Shown here in pieces: positions 7,031 through 14,797 of a stretch of DNA of 23,866 nucleotides (position 1 is its first letter; each line of letters begins with the position of its first letter). The DNA lies in the NCBI GenBank assembly GCA_030018645.1, contig JASEHX010000011.1, positions 1 through 23,866 of the forward strand, written 5' to 3'. A model generated the notes under the pieces. The model searched no databases. It was given only the letters and a program-made list of their open reading frames with translations, and was not told the origin of the DNA. This stretch comes from Candidatus Margulisiibacteriota bacterium (GTDB lineage: Bacteria > Margulisbacteria > WOR-1 > O2-12-FULL-45-9). The position numbers and the translations under genes were made by a program.

Positions 7031-9835
7031 ATGCTGCCAGAAATGCCCAAAGTTTACGACCCATCCCAGATCGAACAAAAATGGTATAAGCTATGGGAAG
7101 AAAACCGCCTATTCACCCCCGACGAAAATTCTGCAAAACCACCCTTTAGCATGGTTATCCCTCCGCCCAATGTGACCGGCAACCTGCACATGGGACATGC
7201 CCTGGATAATTCAATCCAAGATGTCTTGGTCCGCTATAAAAAAATGCAGGGCTTTAATACTTTGTGGATTCCTGGAACCGACCACGCCGGGATTGCTACC
7301 CAAAATGTGGTGGTAAAAGCTTTAAAAGCCGAAGGTAAAACCAAAGAACAATTGGGCCGAGAAGGGTTTATAAAAAGGGTTTGGCAATGGAAAGAAGAGT
7401 ACGGCGGCAATATTACCCGGCAATTGCGGCGGCTGGGCTGTGCGCTTGATTGGACCCGCGAGCGCTTTACCATGGACGAAGGGCTTTCCAAGGCGGTTAC
7501 GCATGAATTCGTTACACTATATAAGGAAGGATTGGTTTATCGCGGAAAACGCTTGGTTAATTGGTGCCCAAAATGTGGGACTGCAATTTCCGATATCGAA
7601 GTAGAGCATGAGAATAAAAAGGGAAAGTTATGGCATATCAAGTATCCAATTGAAAGCCCTCACCCCTTACCCCTCTCCCTCCCTGTCCGCCGAAGTCCGA
7701 AGGACGAAGGAGGATGGGAGAGGGGAGCCGGTCACGCGAAAGCGGGTGAGGGATATATTGTTGTTGCTACGACTAGGCCGGAGACAATGCTGGGAGATAC
7801 GGCAGTGGCGGTTAATCCGGATGATGAACGCTATAAACATTTAATCGGCCAGATGCTGGTGCTGCCGCTAGTTAACCGTTTAATTCCCATCATAAAAGAT
7901 GAATATGTGGATGCCGCTTTCGGAACTGGAGCGGTAAAGGTTACTCCCGCCCATGATCCCAATGATTTTGAAATGGGGGAGCGGCACGGATTACCAAGGG
8001 TTAACATTTTGACAAAAGACGCAAAAATCACTCTGGAAGAATTTAGGGAGGAGGAGAAGGGGGAAATAGCGGAAGTTGAGGGAATGGACCGATTTAAGGC
8101 GCGAGAGCTATTAGTCGAGAAATTAGAGCAGACGGGCTTTATCGATAAGATAGAGGAATATGAAAATGCCGTCGGCGAATGTTATCGCTGTAGATCCATC
8201 ATCGAACCCTATCTCTCCGACCAGTGGTACGTAAGGGTGAAAGACCTGGCGCGCGAAGCTATTAAGGTGGTTGAGGAGGGCAAGATCAAATTTTTCCCCG
8301 ACCGCTGGACCAAAGTTTACATTGACTGGATGGTTAATTTGAAAGACTGGTGCATCTCGCGTCAGCTTTGGTGGGGCCATCGCATCCCTGCCTGGTATCG
8401 CGGAGAAGAGATATACGTCGGCGAAAAAGCACCGGCCGGAGAAGGTTGGGAGCAGGACCCCGATGTCTTTGATACCTGGTTTTCGTCGGCATTGTGGCCG
8501 TTCTCAACCTTGGGTTGGCCAGAACAAACTAAAGACCTCGAAACTTTTTACCCCACCAATGTTTTAGTTACCGGCTATGACATTATCACCTTTTGGGTTT
8601 CGCGCATGATCATGTCCGGCATGCACTTTATGCAGCAGGCTCCTTTCCAGACAGTTTTTATCCACGGGTTGGTGCGCGATGCCCACGGCAAAAAAATGAG
8701 CAAGTCTTCCGGCAACGTGGTTGACCCGCTGGAAATCATCGATAAGGTCGGGGCCGACGCCCTGCGCTTTGCTTTAATTTCTCTCATCACTGGACAGGGA
8801 CAAGACATCAAGCTAACACCGGAAAAAATTACCGAAGCGCGGAATTTTTGTAATAAGATATGGAATGCCAGCCGCTTCGCGGCAATGACCAGGGGGCAAG
8901 ATACAAGCAACAAGAGACAAGAGACAAATACACTGGGATTGGCAGATCGGTGGATTATATCACGCTACCAGCAAACCATTAAACAAGTTACGCGCTTGCT
9001 GGACAAGTATGATTTTGGCGAGGCGGCCAGAGCGTTGTATGATTTTATGTGGGGCGAGTTTTGCGATTGGTATTTGGAAATTGCCAAAATTGACCTCTAC
9101 TCGGAGGATGCGGCTCGCAAGAAAAAAGCAAGTGAAGTGCTGTTTTACGTGCTGGAAGGCACTCTAAAGATGCTGCATCCGTTTATGCCGTTTATAACAG
9201 AGGAGATTTGGAATATCCTAAAGCCCTCACCCGCTAACCCAAAGGGCACCCCCCTCTCCCATCCTCCTTCGTCCTTCGGACTTCGGCGGACAGGGAGGGA
9301 GAGGGAAAATATTATATTGTCCGATTGGCCAAAGGCGGATGAGGATAAAATTGATGTGGCGGCAGAAAAGGGAATGGCCTTATTAATGGAAATGGTGTCG
9401 AAGATCAGGAACATTAAGGCCGAGATGGGAGTGCAAACCAAGGAAATTGAAATTGTCTTTGAGGCTCCGCGGGAAAAAGAAAGAGAGATAATTCATCAAA
9501 ATCAGCCCTTAATTAAAACTTTAACTAAGGCGGTAAAAGTTGAAATAGTTGAAAGATTAAAAAGCAAGCCCAAACAAGCCGCCTCTGGGGTAGTTGCCGA
9601 CATCCAATTCTTTGTACCGCTAAAAGGGTTGATTGATATTGAGAAAGAAGTTGAACGATTAAAAAAAGAAGAAAACGCCATTGGACAGGAATTGGCCCGT
9701 TTGACCAAATTATTGGCGGACAATAACTTTACCGCTAAAGCCGCGCCCGAAGCCGTAGAAAAGCAAAGGGCAAGGATGGACGAAATAACCGAAAAGCGAA
9801 AAATCCTTTTAGCCAGGATCAAGGATTTAGTTTAG
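7031..9835 (+). CDS. valS: Valyl-tRNA synthetase with two repeat-derived insertions
   Basis: This 934-residue class I aminoacyl-tRNA synthetase charges tRNA-Val and edits mischarged threonine. It has the HIGH-type motif HMGH (53-56), the editing-domain signature ATTRPETMLGD (about 246-256), the catalytic KMSKS loop (555-559), an anticodon-binding helical domain, and a C-terminal coiled-coil arm from about residue 870 (EKEVERLKKEE...). Two insertions come from the same GC-rich dispersed repeat in opposite orientations: residues ~209-241 just before the editing core, and ~732-759 in the anticodon-binding domain. Both keep the frame. A third low-complexity patch (QDTSNKRQETN, around 8897-8930) also looks repeat-derived. 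The gene heads a valS-radA-apgM-tyrA cluster and ends 13 nt before radA. Translation is probably leaderless. Confidence 0.95.
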   Translation: MLPEMPKVYDPSQIEQKWYKLWEENRLFTPDENSAKPPFSMVIPPPNVTGNLHMGHALDNSIQDVLVRYKKMQGFNTLWIPGTDHAGIATQNVVVKALKAEGKTKEQLGREGFIKRVWQWKEEYGGNITRQLRRLGCALDWTRERFTMDEGLSKAVTHEFVTLYKEGLVYRGKRLVNWCPKCGTAISDIEVEHENKKGKLWHIKYPIESPHPLPLSLPVRRSPKDEGGWERGAGHAKAGEGYIVVATTRPETMLGDTAVAVNPDDERYKHLIGQMLVLPLVNRLIPIIKDEYVDAAFGTGAVKVTPAHDPNDFEMGERHGLPRVNILTKDAKITLEEFREEEKGEIAEVEGMDRFKARELLVEKLEQTGFIDKIEEYENAVGECYRCRSIIEPYLSDQWYVRVKDLAREAIKVVEEGKIKFFPDRWTKVYIDWMVNLKDWCISRQLWWGHRIPAWYRGEEIYVGEKAPAGEGWEQDPDVFDTWFSSALWPFSTLGWPEQTKDLETFYPTNVLVTGYDIITFWVSRMIMSGMHFMQQAPFQTVFIHGLVRDAHGKKMSKSSGNVVDPLEIIDKVGADALRFALISLITGQGQDIKLTPEKITEARNFCNKIWNASRFAAMTRGQDTSNKRQETNTLGLADRWIISRYQQTIKQVTRLLDKYDFGEAARALYDFMWGEFCDWYLEIAKIDLYSEDAARKKKASEVLFYVLEGTLKMLHPFMPFITEEIWNILKPSPANPKGTPLSHPPSSFGLRRTGRERENIILSDWPKADEDKIDVAAEKGMALLMEMVSKIRNIKAEMGVQTKEIEIVFEAPREKEREIIHQNQPLIKTLTKAVKVEIVERLKSKPKQAASGVVADIQFFVPLKGLIDIEKEVERLKKEENAIGQELARLTKLLADNNFTAKAAPEAVEKQRARMDEITEKRKILLARIKDLV
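7657..7752 (+). repeat. In-frame GC-rich palindromic repeat in valS (family A, copy 1)
   Basis: This 96-bp element (exactly 32 codons) is bounded by CCCTCACCC (left) and GGGTGAGGG (right), with inner arms of the CCCCTCTCCC / GGGAGAGGGG type around a core reading GTCCGCCGAAGTCCGAAGG. Its reverse complement matches the copies at 9224-9305 and 9965-10060. It adds about 30 residues ahead of the ValS editing motif. Confidence 0.85.
9224..9305 (-). repeat. In-frame GC-rich palindromic repeat in valS (family A, copy 2)
   Basis: This copy is inverted relative to 7657-7752. It begins CCCTCACCCGC and shares the core CTTCGTCCTTCGGACTTCGG and a GGGAGGGAGAGGG tail, but the outer GGGTGAGGG arm is missing. 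It is translated as a Pro/Ser/Arg-rich patch between NILKPS and ENIILSDWP. Confidence 0.85.
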
Positions 9836-9848
9836 GAGAAGCATTGCC

Positions 9849-11279
9849 ATGGTAAAAGCGGAAACTTATTTTATTTGCCAATCCTGCGGACAAGATTTCC
9901 CGCGCTGGTCGGGACAGTGCCAAGCGTGTGGGGAGTGGAATAGCCTAACGGAGGAAGTTCAAAACCCGCACCCGCTTACACAAAACCTTCCCCCCTCTCC
10001 CATCCTCCTTCGTCCTTCGGACTTCGGCGGACAGGGAGGGAGAGGGGTAAGGGGTGAGAGATTAAAATTTAAAACTGAAAAACCGATTTCGATAGTTGAC
10101 GTAAGTTATAATGATGAAACAAGGGCACAAACCGGCATTGACGAAATTGATCGGGTTTTAGGTGGAGGAGTAGTTGCCGGATCGGTTGTTTTGGTGTCAG
10201 GAGAGCCGGGGATTGGGAAATCGACCCTGCTGCTGCAAGTAGCAGAGGCGTTGAGCCAATCAGTGACGGTCCTCTACGTCAGCGGCGAAGAATCGGCTCG
10301 GCAAATTCGCCTGCGAGCGGAAAGATTGGGAACGCTGTCAAAAAATCTTCTCCTCTTTCCCGAAACTAACCTCTTTGCCATTGAAAAAGCTGTCGGCGAG
10401 ACGAAGCCAAATTACCTCATCATTGATTCGATCCAAACCCTCTTTCGCGAAGATGTCGCGTCGGCACCAGGATCGGTTTCACAGGTCAGAGAATGCGCCA
10501 ATTACCTAGTCGGAATTGCCAAATCTTTGGGTATTCCCATTTTTATCGTTGGACATGTGACCAAGGAAGGAAACATTGCTGGTCCAAGGTTATTGGAGCA
10601 TGTAGTTGACGTTGTCCTTTACTTTGAGGGTGAGCGGCATAAGCAATTTCGCATCCTGCGGGCGGAGAAAAACCGCTTCGGCTCAACCAATGAAGTTGGG
10701 ATATTTGAGATGAAGGATAAAGGATTGGTAGAAGTAACCAATCCCTCGCAGGTTTTTTTATCCGAGCGGCCGGAACAAGCTCCCGGCTCGGTGGTCACCG
10801 CCGCCATTGAAGGAACGCGGCCATTATTAGTTGAAATTCAAGCGCTGGTGTCACCCACCAAAATGGTTTATCCCACACGCAAGGCTTCCGGCGTTGATTT
10901 TAACCGCTTGGCGATTGTTATTGCCGTCTTGGAAAGGCAGATGGGATTAAAATTGGCGGCGGCCGATATTTTTGTGAATGCGGCGGGGGGGATAAGGGTT
11001 ATTGAACCAGCCATTGACTTGCCGATAGCCTTAGCCATCATTTCCTGCTATAAAAATAAACCGATCGATCCAGCTTGTCTTATCATCGGCGAAGTTGGGT
11101 TAACCGGCGAAGTCCGCTCGGTTACGCAAATTGAACAGCGGATCCGCGAAGCTGAAAAATTGGGCTTCAAAAAAGCCATCATTCCCAAAGCCAATCTAAA
11201 AACACTCTCAAAATCCAATATCAATCTAGTGGCCGTCAGCTCCATCAAGGAAGCGCAGGAAGTTGGATTTTGCGCATGA
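9849..11279 (+). CDS. radA: DNA repair protein RadA (Sms)
   Basis: This 476-residue protein is a hexameric RecA-like helicase that promotes branch migration in recombinational repair. It has an N-terminal C4 zinc finger (Cys10, Cys13, Cys24, Cys27), a RecA-type ATPase with Walker A GEPGIGKST (about 118-126), the RadA-specific KNRFGS motif (about 274-279), and a C-terminal Lon-protease-like domain lacking peptidase activity. Residues ~39-71, in the linker between zinc finger and ATPase, are a third in-frame copy of the 96-bp GC-rich repeat. ATG 9849 is preceded by GGAGAAG at a good distance. The 13-nt gap to valS indicates cotranscription. Confidence 0.95.
   Translation: MVKAETYFICQSCGQDFPRWSGQCQACGEWNSLTEEVQNPHPLTQNLPPSPILLRPSDFGGQGGRGVRGERLKFKTEKPISIVDVSYNDETRAQTGIDEIDRVLGGGVVAGSVVLVSGEPGIGKSTLLLQVAEALSQSVTVLYVSGEESARQIRLRAERLGTLSKNLLLFPETNLFAIEKAVGETKPNYLIIDSIQTLFREDVASAPGSVSQVRECANYLVGIAKSLGIPIFIVGHVTKEGNIAGPRLLEHVVDVVLYFEGERHKQFRILRAEKNRFGSTNEVGIFEMKDKGLVEVTNPSQVFLSERPEQAPGSVVTAAIEGTRPLLVEIQALVSPTKMVYPTRKASGVDFNRLAIVIAVLERQMGLKLAAADIFVNAAGGIRVIEPAIDLPIALAIISCYKNKPIDPACLIIGEVGLTGEVRSVTQIEQRIREAEKLGFKKAIIPKANLKTLSKSNINLVAVSSIKEAQEVGFCA
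9965..10060 (-). repeat. In-frame GC-rich palindromic repeat in radA (family A, copy 3)
   Basis: This 96-bp copy has the same orientation as 9224-9305 and the same core, with outer arms CCCGCACCC and GGGGTGAGAG. It keeps the frame and is translated as a proline/glycine/arginine-rich linker in RadA. Confidence 0.85.
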
Positions 11280-11285
11280 TATACT
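11277..11285 (+). promoter_or_regulatory. Extended -10 promoter of apgM
   Basis: TGA-TATACT overlaps the last codons of radA and ends 7 nt before the apgM ATG at 11293. No -35 at normal spacing and no ribosome binding site are present. It could give a leaderless apgM-tyrA transcript independent of valS. Confidence 0.5.
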
Positions 11286-11292
11286 TTAAGCC

Positions 11293-12483
11293 ATGAGAAG
11301 CAAGTACTTGGTCCTCATCGGCGACGGGATGGCGGATTTGCCGCTCAAAGCTTTGGGTGGGAAAACACCACTGGAAGTAGCCAGGACGCCCAATATGGAT
11401 TATCTGGCGCAACACGGGACAGTTGGCTGGACCAATAACATCCCACCCAAAATGCCGCCCGGCTCCGACGTGGCGGCGATGAGCATCTTTGGCTACGATC
11501 CCAAAAAATATTATTCCGGCCGGGGACCGCTGGAAGCCGCCAGCTTAGGAATTAAACTGCGTAAAGGGAAATTGGCCTTCCGCTGTAATCTAGTTACCGT
11601 CAAGAACGGCAAAATGCAGGACTTTACCGCCGGGCATATTTCTACCGCCGAAGCGGATAAAATTATCAAAGTTCTCAACGCCAAGCTTGGAAATAAAGAT
11701 ATCCACTTTTATACCGGCGTAAGCTATCGCCACTTAACGGTGATTAGGTCTATGGTCCATGGTCAATTGCCCATGGTCAAGACCACACCCCCACACGACA
11801 TCACGGGACAGCGTATCCATGACTACTTACCAAAAGGCAAAGGATCTGAATTTGTTTTACGTTTGATGAATGAAGGCGAAGTTGTTTTGCACGATTTGAA
11901 ATCAAAAGCCAACATGATCTGGTTGTGGGGGCAAGGAACCGCACCGTCTATGCCGTCATTTAAGAAGAAATTTGGCAAAACTGGCGCAATTATTACCGCC
12001 GTAAATTTATTGAAAGGAATTGGCAAAATTATTGGTCTTGAGGTTATTAATGTCCCCGGTGCGACGGGGTACTTGGATACCAATTATCCGGGCAAAGCGA
12101 ATGCCGCATTAAAAGCTCTAAAGAGACATGATGTGGTTTTTGTCCACGTTGAATCTCCCGACGAAGCCGGGCATGAAGGGAACATTAAGCATAAGATTAA
12201 GGCGATAGAGGATTTTGATCGGTTAATTGTTGGTAAGGTACTGCAAGGGATCGAGGGATCAAGGCATCGAGGGATCAAGGTGCTGGTTCTGCCTGACCAT
12301 CCCACGCCGATTAAATACATGACGCATACGGCGGACGCGGTGCCGTTCATTGTGTGGGGAAAGGGGCATATGAGGGCCCATGAAGGGATTGAGGGCTATA
12401 ATGAGAAAGAGGCGAGGAAGGCGAAATGGGTAGTTGAGCAAGGAAGTAAACTGCTGAACTTATTTTTTGCGGAGGAAAAATGA
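11293..12483 (+). CDS. apgM: 2,3-bisphosphoglycerate-independent phosphoglycerate mutase, archaeal type
   Basis: This 396-residue enzyme of the alkaline phosphatase superfamily interconverts 3- and 2-phosphoglycerate in glycolysis. The metal-binding start is LIGDGMADLP (8-17). The catalytic serine is Ser58 in PPGSDVAAMSIFGYDP, followed by YSGRGPLEAASLGI. Later metal ligands lie in VHVESPDEAGHEG and LPDHPTP. Length and motif order match the ApgM/AF1751 group rather than the 510-residue bacterial GpmI. Two low-complexity repeats (11748-11784 and 12247-12280) fall in surface-loop positions without breaking the frame. An extended -10 box lies just upstream. The stop overlaps the tyrA ATG by 4 nt. 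Confidence 0.93.
   Translation: MRSKYLVLIGDGMADLPLKALGGKTPLEVARTPNMDYLAQHGTVGWTNNIPPKMPPGSDVAAMSIFGYDPKKYYSGRGPLEAASLGIKLRKGKLAFRCNLVTVKNGKMQDFTAGHISTAEADKIIKVLNAKLGNKDIHFYTGVSYRHLTVIRSMVHGQLPMVKTTPPHDITGQRIHDYLPKGKGSEFVLRLMNEGEVVLHDLKSKANMIWLWGQGTAPSMPSFKKKFGKTGAIITAVNLLKGIGKIIGLEVINVPGATGYLDTNYPGKANAALKALKRHDVVFVHVESPDEAGHEGNIKHKIKAIEDFDRLIVGKVLQGIEGSRHRGIKVLVLPDHPTPIKYMTHTADAVPFIVWGKGHMRAHEGIEGYNEKEARKAKWVVEQGSKLLNLFFAEEK
11748..11784 (+). repeat. GGTCCATGGTC-type repeat within apgM
   Basis: This tract contains TGGTCCATGGTCAATTGCC and then CATGGTCAAGACC, an internally repeated ATGGTC(C/A)A motif. It encodes the variable loop SMVHGQLPMVK between the conserved SYRHL and KTTPPHD segments. 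Confidence 0.5.
12247..12280 (+). repeat. Tandem GATCGAGGGATCAAGG-type repeat within apgM
   Basis: Two near-identical units (ATCGAGGGATCAAGG) occur back to back. They encode QGIEGSRHRGIK just before the conserved LPDHPTP motif. Confidence 0.6.
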
Positions 12484-13331
12484 AAATTGCTATTGTTGGA
12501 TTAGGCTTAATCGGGGGATCTATTGGAAATAAACTCAAAGATCAAAACTCAAAGTTCAAAATTATTGGTATACCGCGAAGAAAAAAAACCATTGATCTGG
12601 CAATCAAGCTGGGTGCGATTGATGAGGGGACGGCGGATTTAACTGCTGGCGTCAAAGAGGCCGAGGTTGTTTTTATTTGCACCCCAATTAGTTTAATCAT
12701 TCCAACCATTAACCGCATTGCTCCATACCTCAAGCAAGGAGCCATTGTAACCGATGTGGGGAGTTCCAAAGAACAAATTGTGGAACAAGCCGAGAAGATT
12801 ATGGCTAAAGGGACCTTTTTTGTCGGCGGGCACCCCATGGCCGGGAAAGAAAAGGTAAAGCTTGAAGCGGCAGAAGCAGATTTATTCCAAGGCAGGACCT
12901 GGATTTTGACGCCAACCCGCAAAACCAACCCGCGAGCCATTCAAGTAATCAGTCGATTGGTTGTCCTATTAGGAGGAAAAGTTATGCAAATGGATCCTAA
13001 AACCCATGATTTAGTAGTAGCTGTTATCAGCCACATGCCGCTTGCCGTGGCAGCTGCCTTGGTTAATACAATAGCCGACGAAAAGAAAAATCGGGAAAAG
13101 ATGAAAAAATGCGCCGCTTCCGGTTTTCGCGATACCACCCGCATTGCTTCCGGCGACCCGGAGCTGGGGATTGATATGTTTGTAACCAACCAAAAAGCGG
13201 TATTAAAAGCGCTAGGCAGCTTTAAGAAATCATTATCCCGCCTTGAAAAAGCGATCAAAAGCGGAAAAAATTCGGCCATGGCAAAAGAATTGGCTAAAGC
13301 CAAAAAATTCAGGGATTCAATTTATCGCTAG
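12480..13331 (+). CDS. tyrA: Prephenate dehydrogenase
   Basis: This 283-residue protein performs oxidative decarboxylation of prephenate in tyrosine synthesis. An N-terminal Rossmann fold (AIVGLGLIGGSIG, 4-16) binds NAD(P). It is followed by FICTPIS, VTDVGSSKE and the substrate-loop motif GGHPMAGKE. The C-terminal helical dimerisation domain contains ISHMPLAVAAAL and SGFRDTTRIASGDP, both diagnostic. There is no ACT or chorismate mutase domain. The start is coupled to apgM through ATGA overlap, with GGAGG just upstream. A short A-rich repeat (CTCAAAGATCAAAACTCAAA, about 12534-12553) sits between the first beta strand and helix region and adds KDQNSKFK. It is the last gene of the valS cluster. 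Confidence 0.93.
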   Translation: MKIAIVGLGLIGGSIGNKLKDQNSKFKIIGIPRRKKTIDLAIKLGAIDEGTADLTAGVKEAEVVFICTPISLIIPTINRIAPYLKQGAIVTDVGSSKEQIVEQAEKIMAKGTFFVGGHPMAGKEKVKLEAAEADLFQGRTWILTPTRKTNPRAIQVISRLVVLLGGKVMQMDPKTHDLVVAVISHMPLAVAAALVNTIADEKKNREKMKKCAASGFRDTTRIASGDPELGIDMFVTNQKAVLKALGSFKKSLSRLEKAIKSGKNSAMAKELAKAKKFRDSIYR

Positions 13332-13347
13332 CTGTTTTTCTTCGTGT

Positions 13348-13400
13348 CTTAGTGTCTTGGTGTTGAAATCCGGAGGGGGAATTAATACAAAGACACTAAG
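13348..13400. terminator. Long hairpin between convergent tyrA and proB
   Basis: CTTAGTGTCTTGGTGTT (13348-13364) pairs with AATACAAAGACACTAAG (13384-13400), a 17-bp stem with one wobble and one mismatch around a 19-nt loop. It lies between two converging genes, so it could terminate both. The sequence also resembles a widely dispersed CTTAGTGTCTTTGTG-type repeat, so it may be a repeat that serves as a terminator. Confidence 0.5.
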
Positions 13401-13420
13401 GCTCTAAGGGGAAGAAAAGG

Positions 13421-14200
13421 TTAACCTGCTTTTTTGGGAATAAACAAAGTCCCCACTTTTTTACCCGCCAGGAATTGTTTGATGAGTCCGGCTTTGCGGC
13501 TGTTGAGGATGGCCATGGGGATGCCGGCGTCACTGCAGATTTTGGCGGCCTGGATTTTGGTTAACATGCCGCCGGTGCCAAGCTGGGTGCCGGCCTGGCC
13601 GGCCGATTCTTCCACTTCCCTAGTAATTTCCCGGATTTCGGTCGCCAGAAAAACATCACCCTTGTTATCTTTCATATAGAATCCGTCAACGTCAGTTAAC
13701 AAAATTAAAAGATCGGCCTTTACCATTTTAGCGGTCAGAGCGGCTAGGTTGTCATTGTCCCCGATCTTAATTTCATCAATGGCAACGGCATCGTTTTCAT
13801 TGACAATGGGGACGACATGTTCTTTTAAAAGCGCCGCAAAGCAATTGTGGGCATGGGCATAGCGGTTATGATCATGCATTTCATCGCGCGTTAGAAGTAC
13901 CTGCGCCACCGGAATTTTAAATTTCTCAAAGGCCTTCTCATATTGGCGGATCAGGCGGGCTTGGCCGACGGCGGCGGCGGCTTGTTTTTCGGGGATAGAT
14001 TTGGGAGCGCCTATTTTTAATTTTTCGGCCCCGCTGACAATGGCGCCGGAAGAAACCAGGATTACCTTCTTCTTTTCTTTGACCAGTTTGGCAATTTCTG
14101 CCGCTAACCGGCGGATACTTGAATGGTCGAGGTTGCCTTTAGAATTAGTAAGAGAAGAACTGCCGATCTTAATTACAATGGTGTGAAAATTGCTAGCCAT
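13421..14200 (-). CDS. proB: Glutamate 5-kinase, short form without PUA domain
   Basis: This 259-residue amino acid kinase phosphorylates glutamate as the first step of proline synthesis. It has VIKIGSSSLTN (8-18), VILVSSGAIVSGAEKL, PIVNENDAVA, the adenine/phosphate loop IGDNDNLAALTA and LLTDVDGFY. GTQLGTGGMLTK binds the nucleotide. It ends at IPKKAG with no C-terminal PUA domain, so it is about 100 residues shorter than the E. coli enzyme; short forms exist in other bacteria. No proA is nearby. The ribosome binding site GGAGGATAA before ATG 14200 is supplied by the end of a partial GC-rich repeat. It follows rpmA by 17 nt. Confidence 0.93.
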   Translation of the reverse strand: MASNFHTIVIKIGSSSLTNSKGNLDHSSIRRLAAEIAKLVKEKKKVILVSSGAIVSGAEKLKIGAPKSIPEKQAAAAVGQARLIRQYEKAFEKFKIPVAQVLLTRDEMHDHNRYAHAHNCFAALLKEHVVPIVNENDAVAIDEIKIGDNDNLAALTAKMVKADLLILLTDVDGFYMKDNKGDVFLATEIREITREVEESAGQAGTQLGTGGMLTKIQAAKICSDAGIPMAILNSRKAGLIKQFLAGKKVGTLFIPKKAG

Positions 14201-14203
14201 TTA

Positions 14204-14233
14204 TCCTCCTTCGCCCTTCAGGCTTCGGAGGAC
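14204..14233. repeat. Partial core of the GC-rich repeat between rpmA and proB (family A, copy 4)
   Basis: A 30-bp imperfect palindrome, TCCTCCTTCG...CTTCGGAGGAC, matches the core of the in-frame repeats in valS and radA with a few changes. It provides the last residues of L27 (SSEA and stop) and the GGAGGA ribosome binding site of proB. Confidence 0.65.
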
Positions 14234-14478
14234 GAAACGACGGATAAAACGCTGACCCTTTTGCCGGGCTCAAAAACAACCGTGCCCGAAGACAAAGCAA
14301 ATAGAGTATGGTCTTTGCCGATGCCGACATTTTTGCCGGGATGGAAATGCGTCCCGCGCTGGCGGACGATAATGGAGCCAGCATTAATTTCTTGCCCGCC
14401 AGAAGTTTTAACTCCCAAGCGGCGGCCAATGGTATCCCGGCCGTTGCGGGAGGTACTGCCGGCTTTTTTATGCGCCAT
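14218..14478 (-). CDS. rpmA: Ribosomal protein bL27
   Basis: This 86-residue protein of the large subunit sits near the peptidyl transferase centre. It begins MAHKKAGSTSRNGRD directly, without the cleaved N-terminal extension of Firmicutes, in agreement with the absence of a prp protease gene beside rplU. GVKTSGGQEINAGSIIVRQRGTHFHPG is typical. The last residues (SSSEA) are read from a dispersed repeat, so the C-terminus differs from the usual end. ATG 14478 has a GAGGGAG site upstream and lies inside the end of rplU (11-bp overlap). Confidence 0.95.
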   Translation of the reverse strand: MAHKKAGSTSRNGRDTIGRRLGVKTSGGQEINAGSIIVRQRGTHFHPGKNVGIGKDHTLFALSSGTVVFEPGKRVSVLSVVSSSEA

Positions 14479-14779
14479 GGTTTACTCCCTCAATCTGGAC
14501 GCGGTCAAAACGCTGTCGGTGCCCAATGGTACGATGATAATTGGTCTTGTGGCGGTATTTAAAAGTAGTGACTTTTTTATCCTTGCCGGTGGCAATTACC
14601 TTGGCAGAAACCGAAGCCCCCTTAACATAAGGGGTGCCAATTTCAAATTTGTTGTCATCGGCGATTAGTAAAACCTTATCAAACGAAACCGCGCCATCAG
14701 CCCCCAAAAGCTCTACTTCATAGGTGTCGCCGGGTCTTACTTTATACTGCTTCCCGCCCGTCTCAATGATGGCATACAT
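14468..14779 (-). CDS. rplU: Ribosomal protein bL21
   Basis: This 103-residue protein of the large ribosomal subunit starts MYAIIETGGKQYKVRPGD, the family signature. It ends in the RNA-binding segment FKYRHKTNYHRTIGHRQ, where many homologues have a run of Lys/Arg. An upstream in-frame Met at 14818 is rejected because it would lie across the promoter and inside DUF2344. An extended -10 box ends 9 nt before the ATG and no ribosome binding site is visible, so translation may be leaderless. It overlaps rpmA by 11 bp. Confidence 0.95.
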   Translation of the reverse strand: MYAIIETGGKQYKVRPGDTYEVELLGADGAVSFDKVLLIADDNKFEIGTPYVKGASVSAKVIATGKDKKVTTFKYRHKTNYHRTIGHRQRFDRVQIEGVNHGA

Positions 14780-14788
14780 AATGATTAA

Positions 14789-14797
14789 ATTATACCA
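14789..14797 (-). promoter_or_regulatory. Extended -10 promoter of rplU-rpmA
   Basis: On the minus strand TGG-TATAAT is a perfect -10 hexamer with a TG extension, overlapping the stop codon region of the DUF2344 gene. It ends 9 nt before the rplU ATG. Confidence 0.6.

Noticed and set aside
9145..9441. Minus-strand frame containing the GC-rich repeat in valS
   Set aside because: It is a shadow of valS; the repeat is open in several frames, which creates spurious long frames.
7657..10060. CRISPR array made of the GC-rich repeats
   Set aside because: Copies are far apart, in both orientations and inside coding genes, with no regular spacers.
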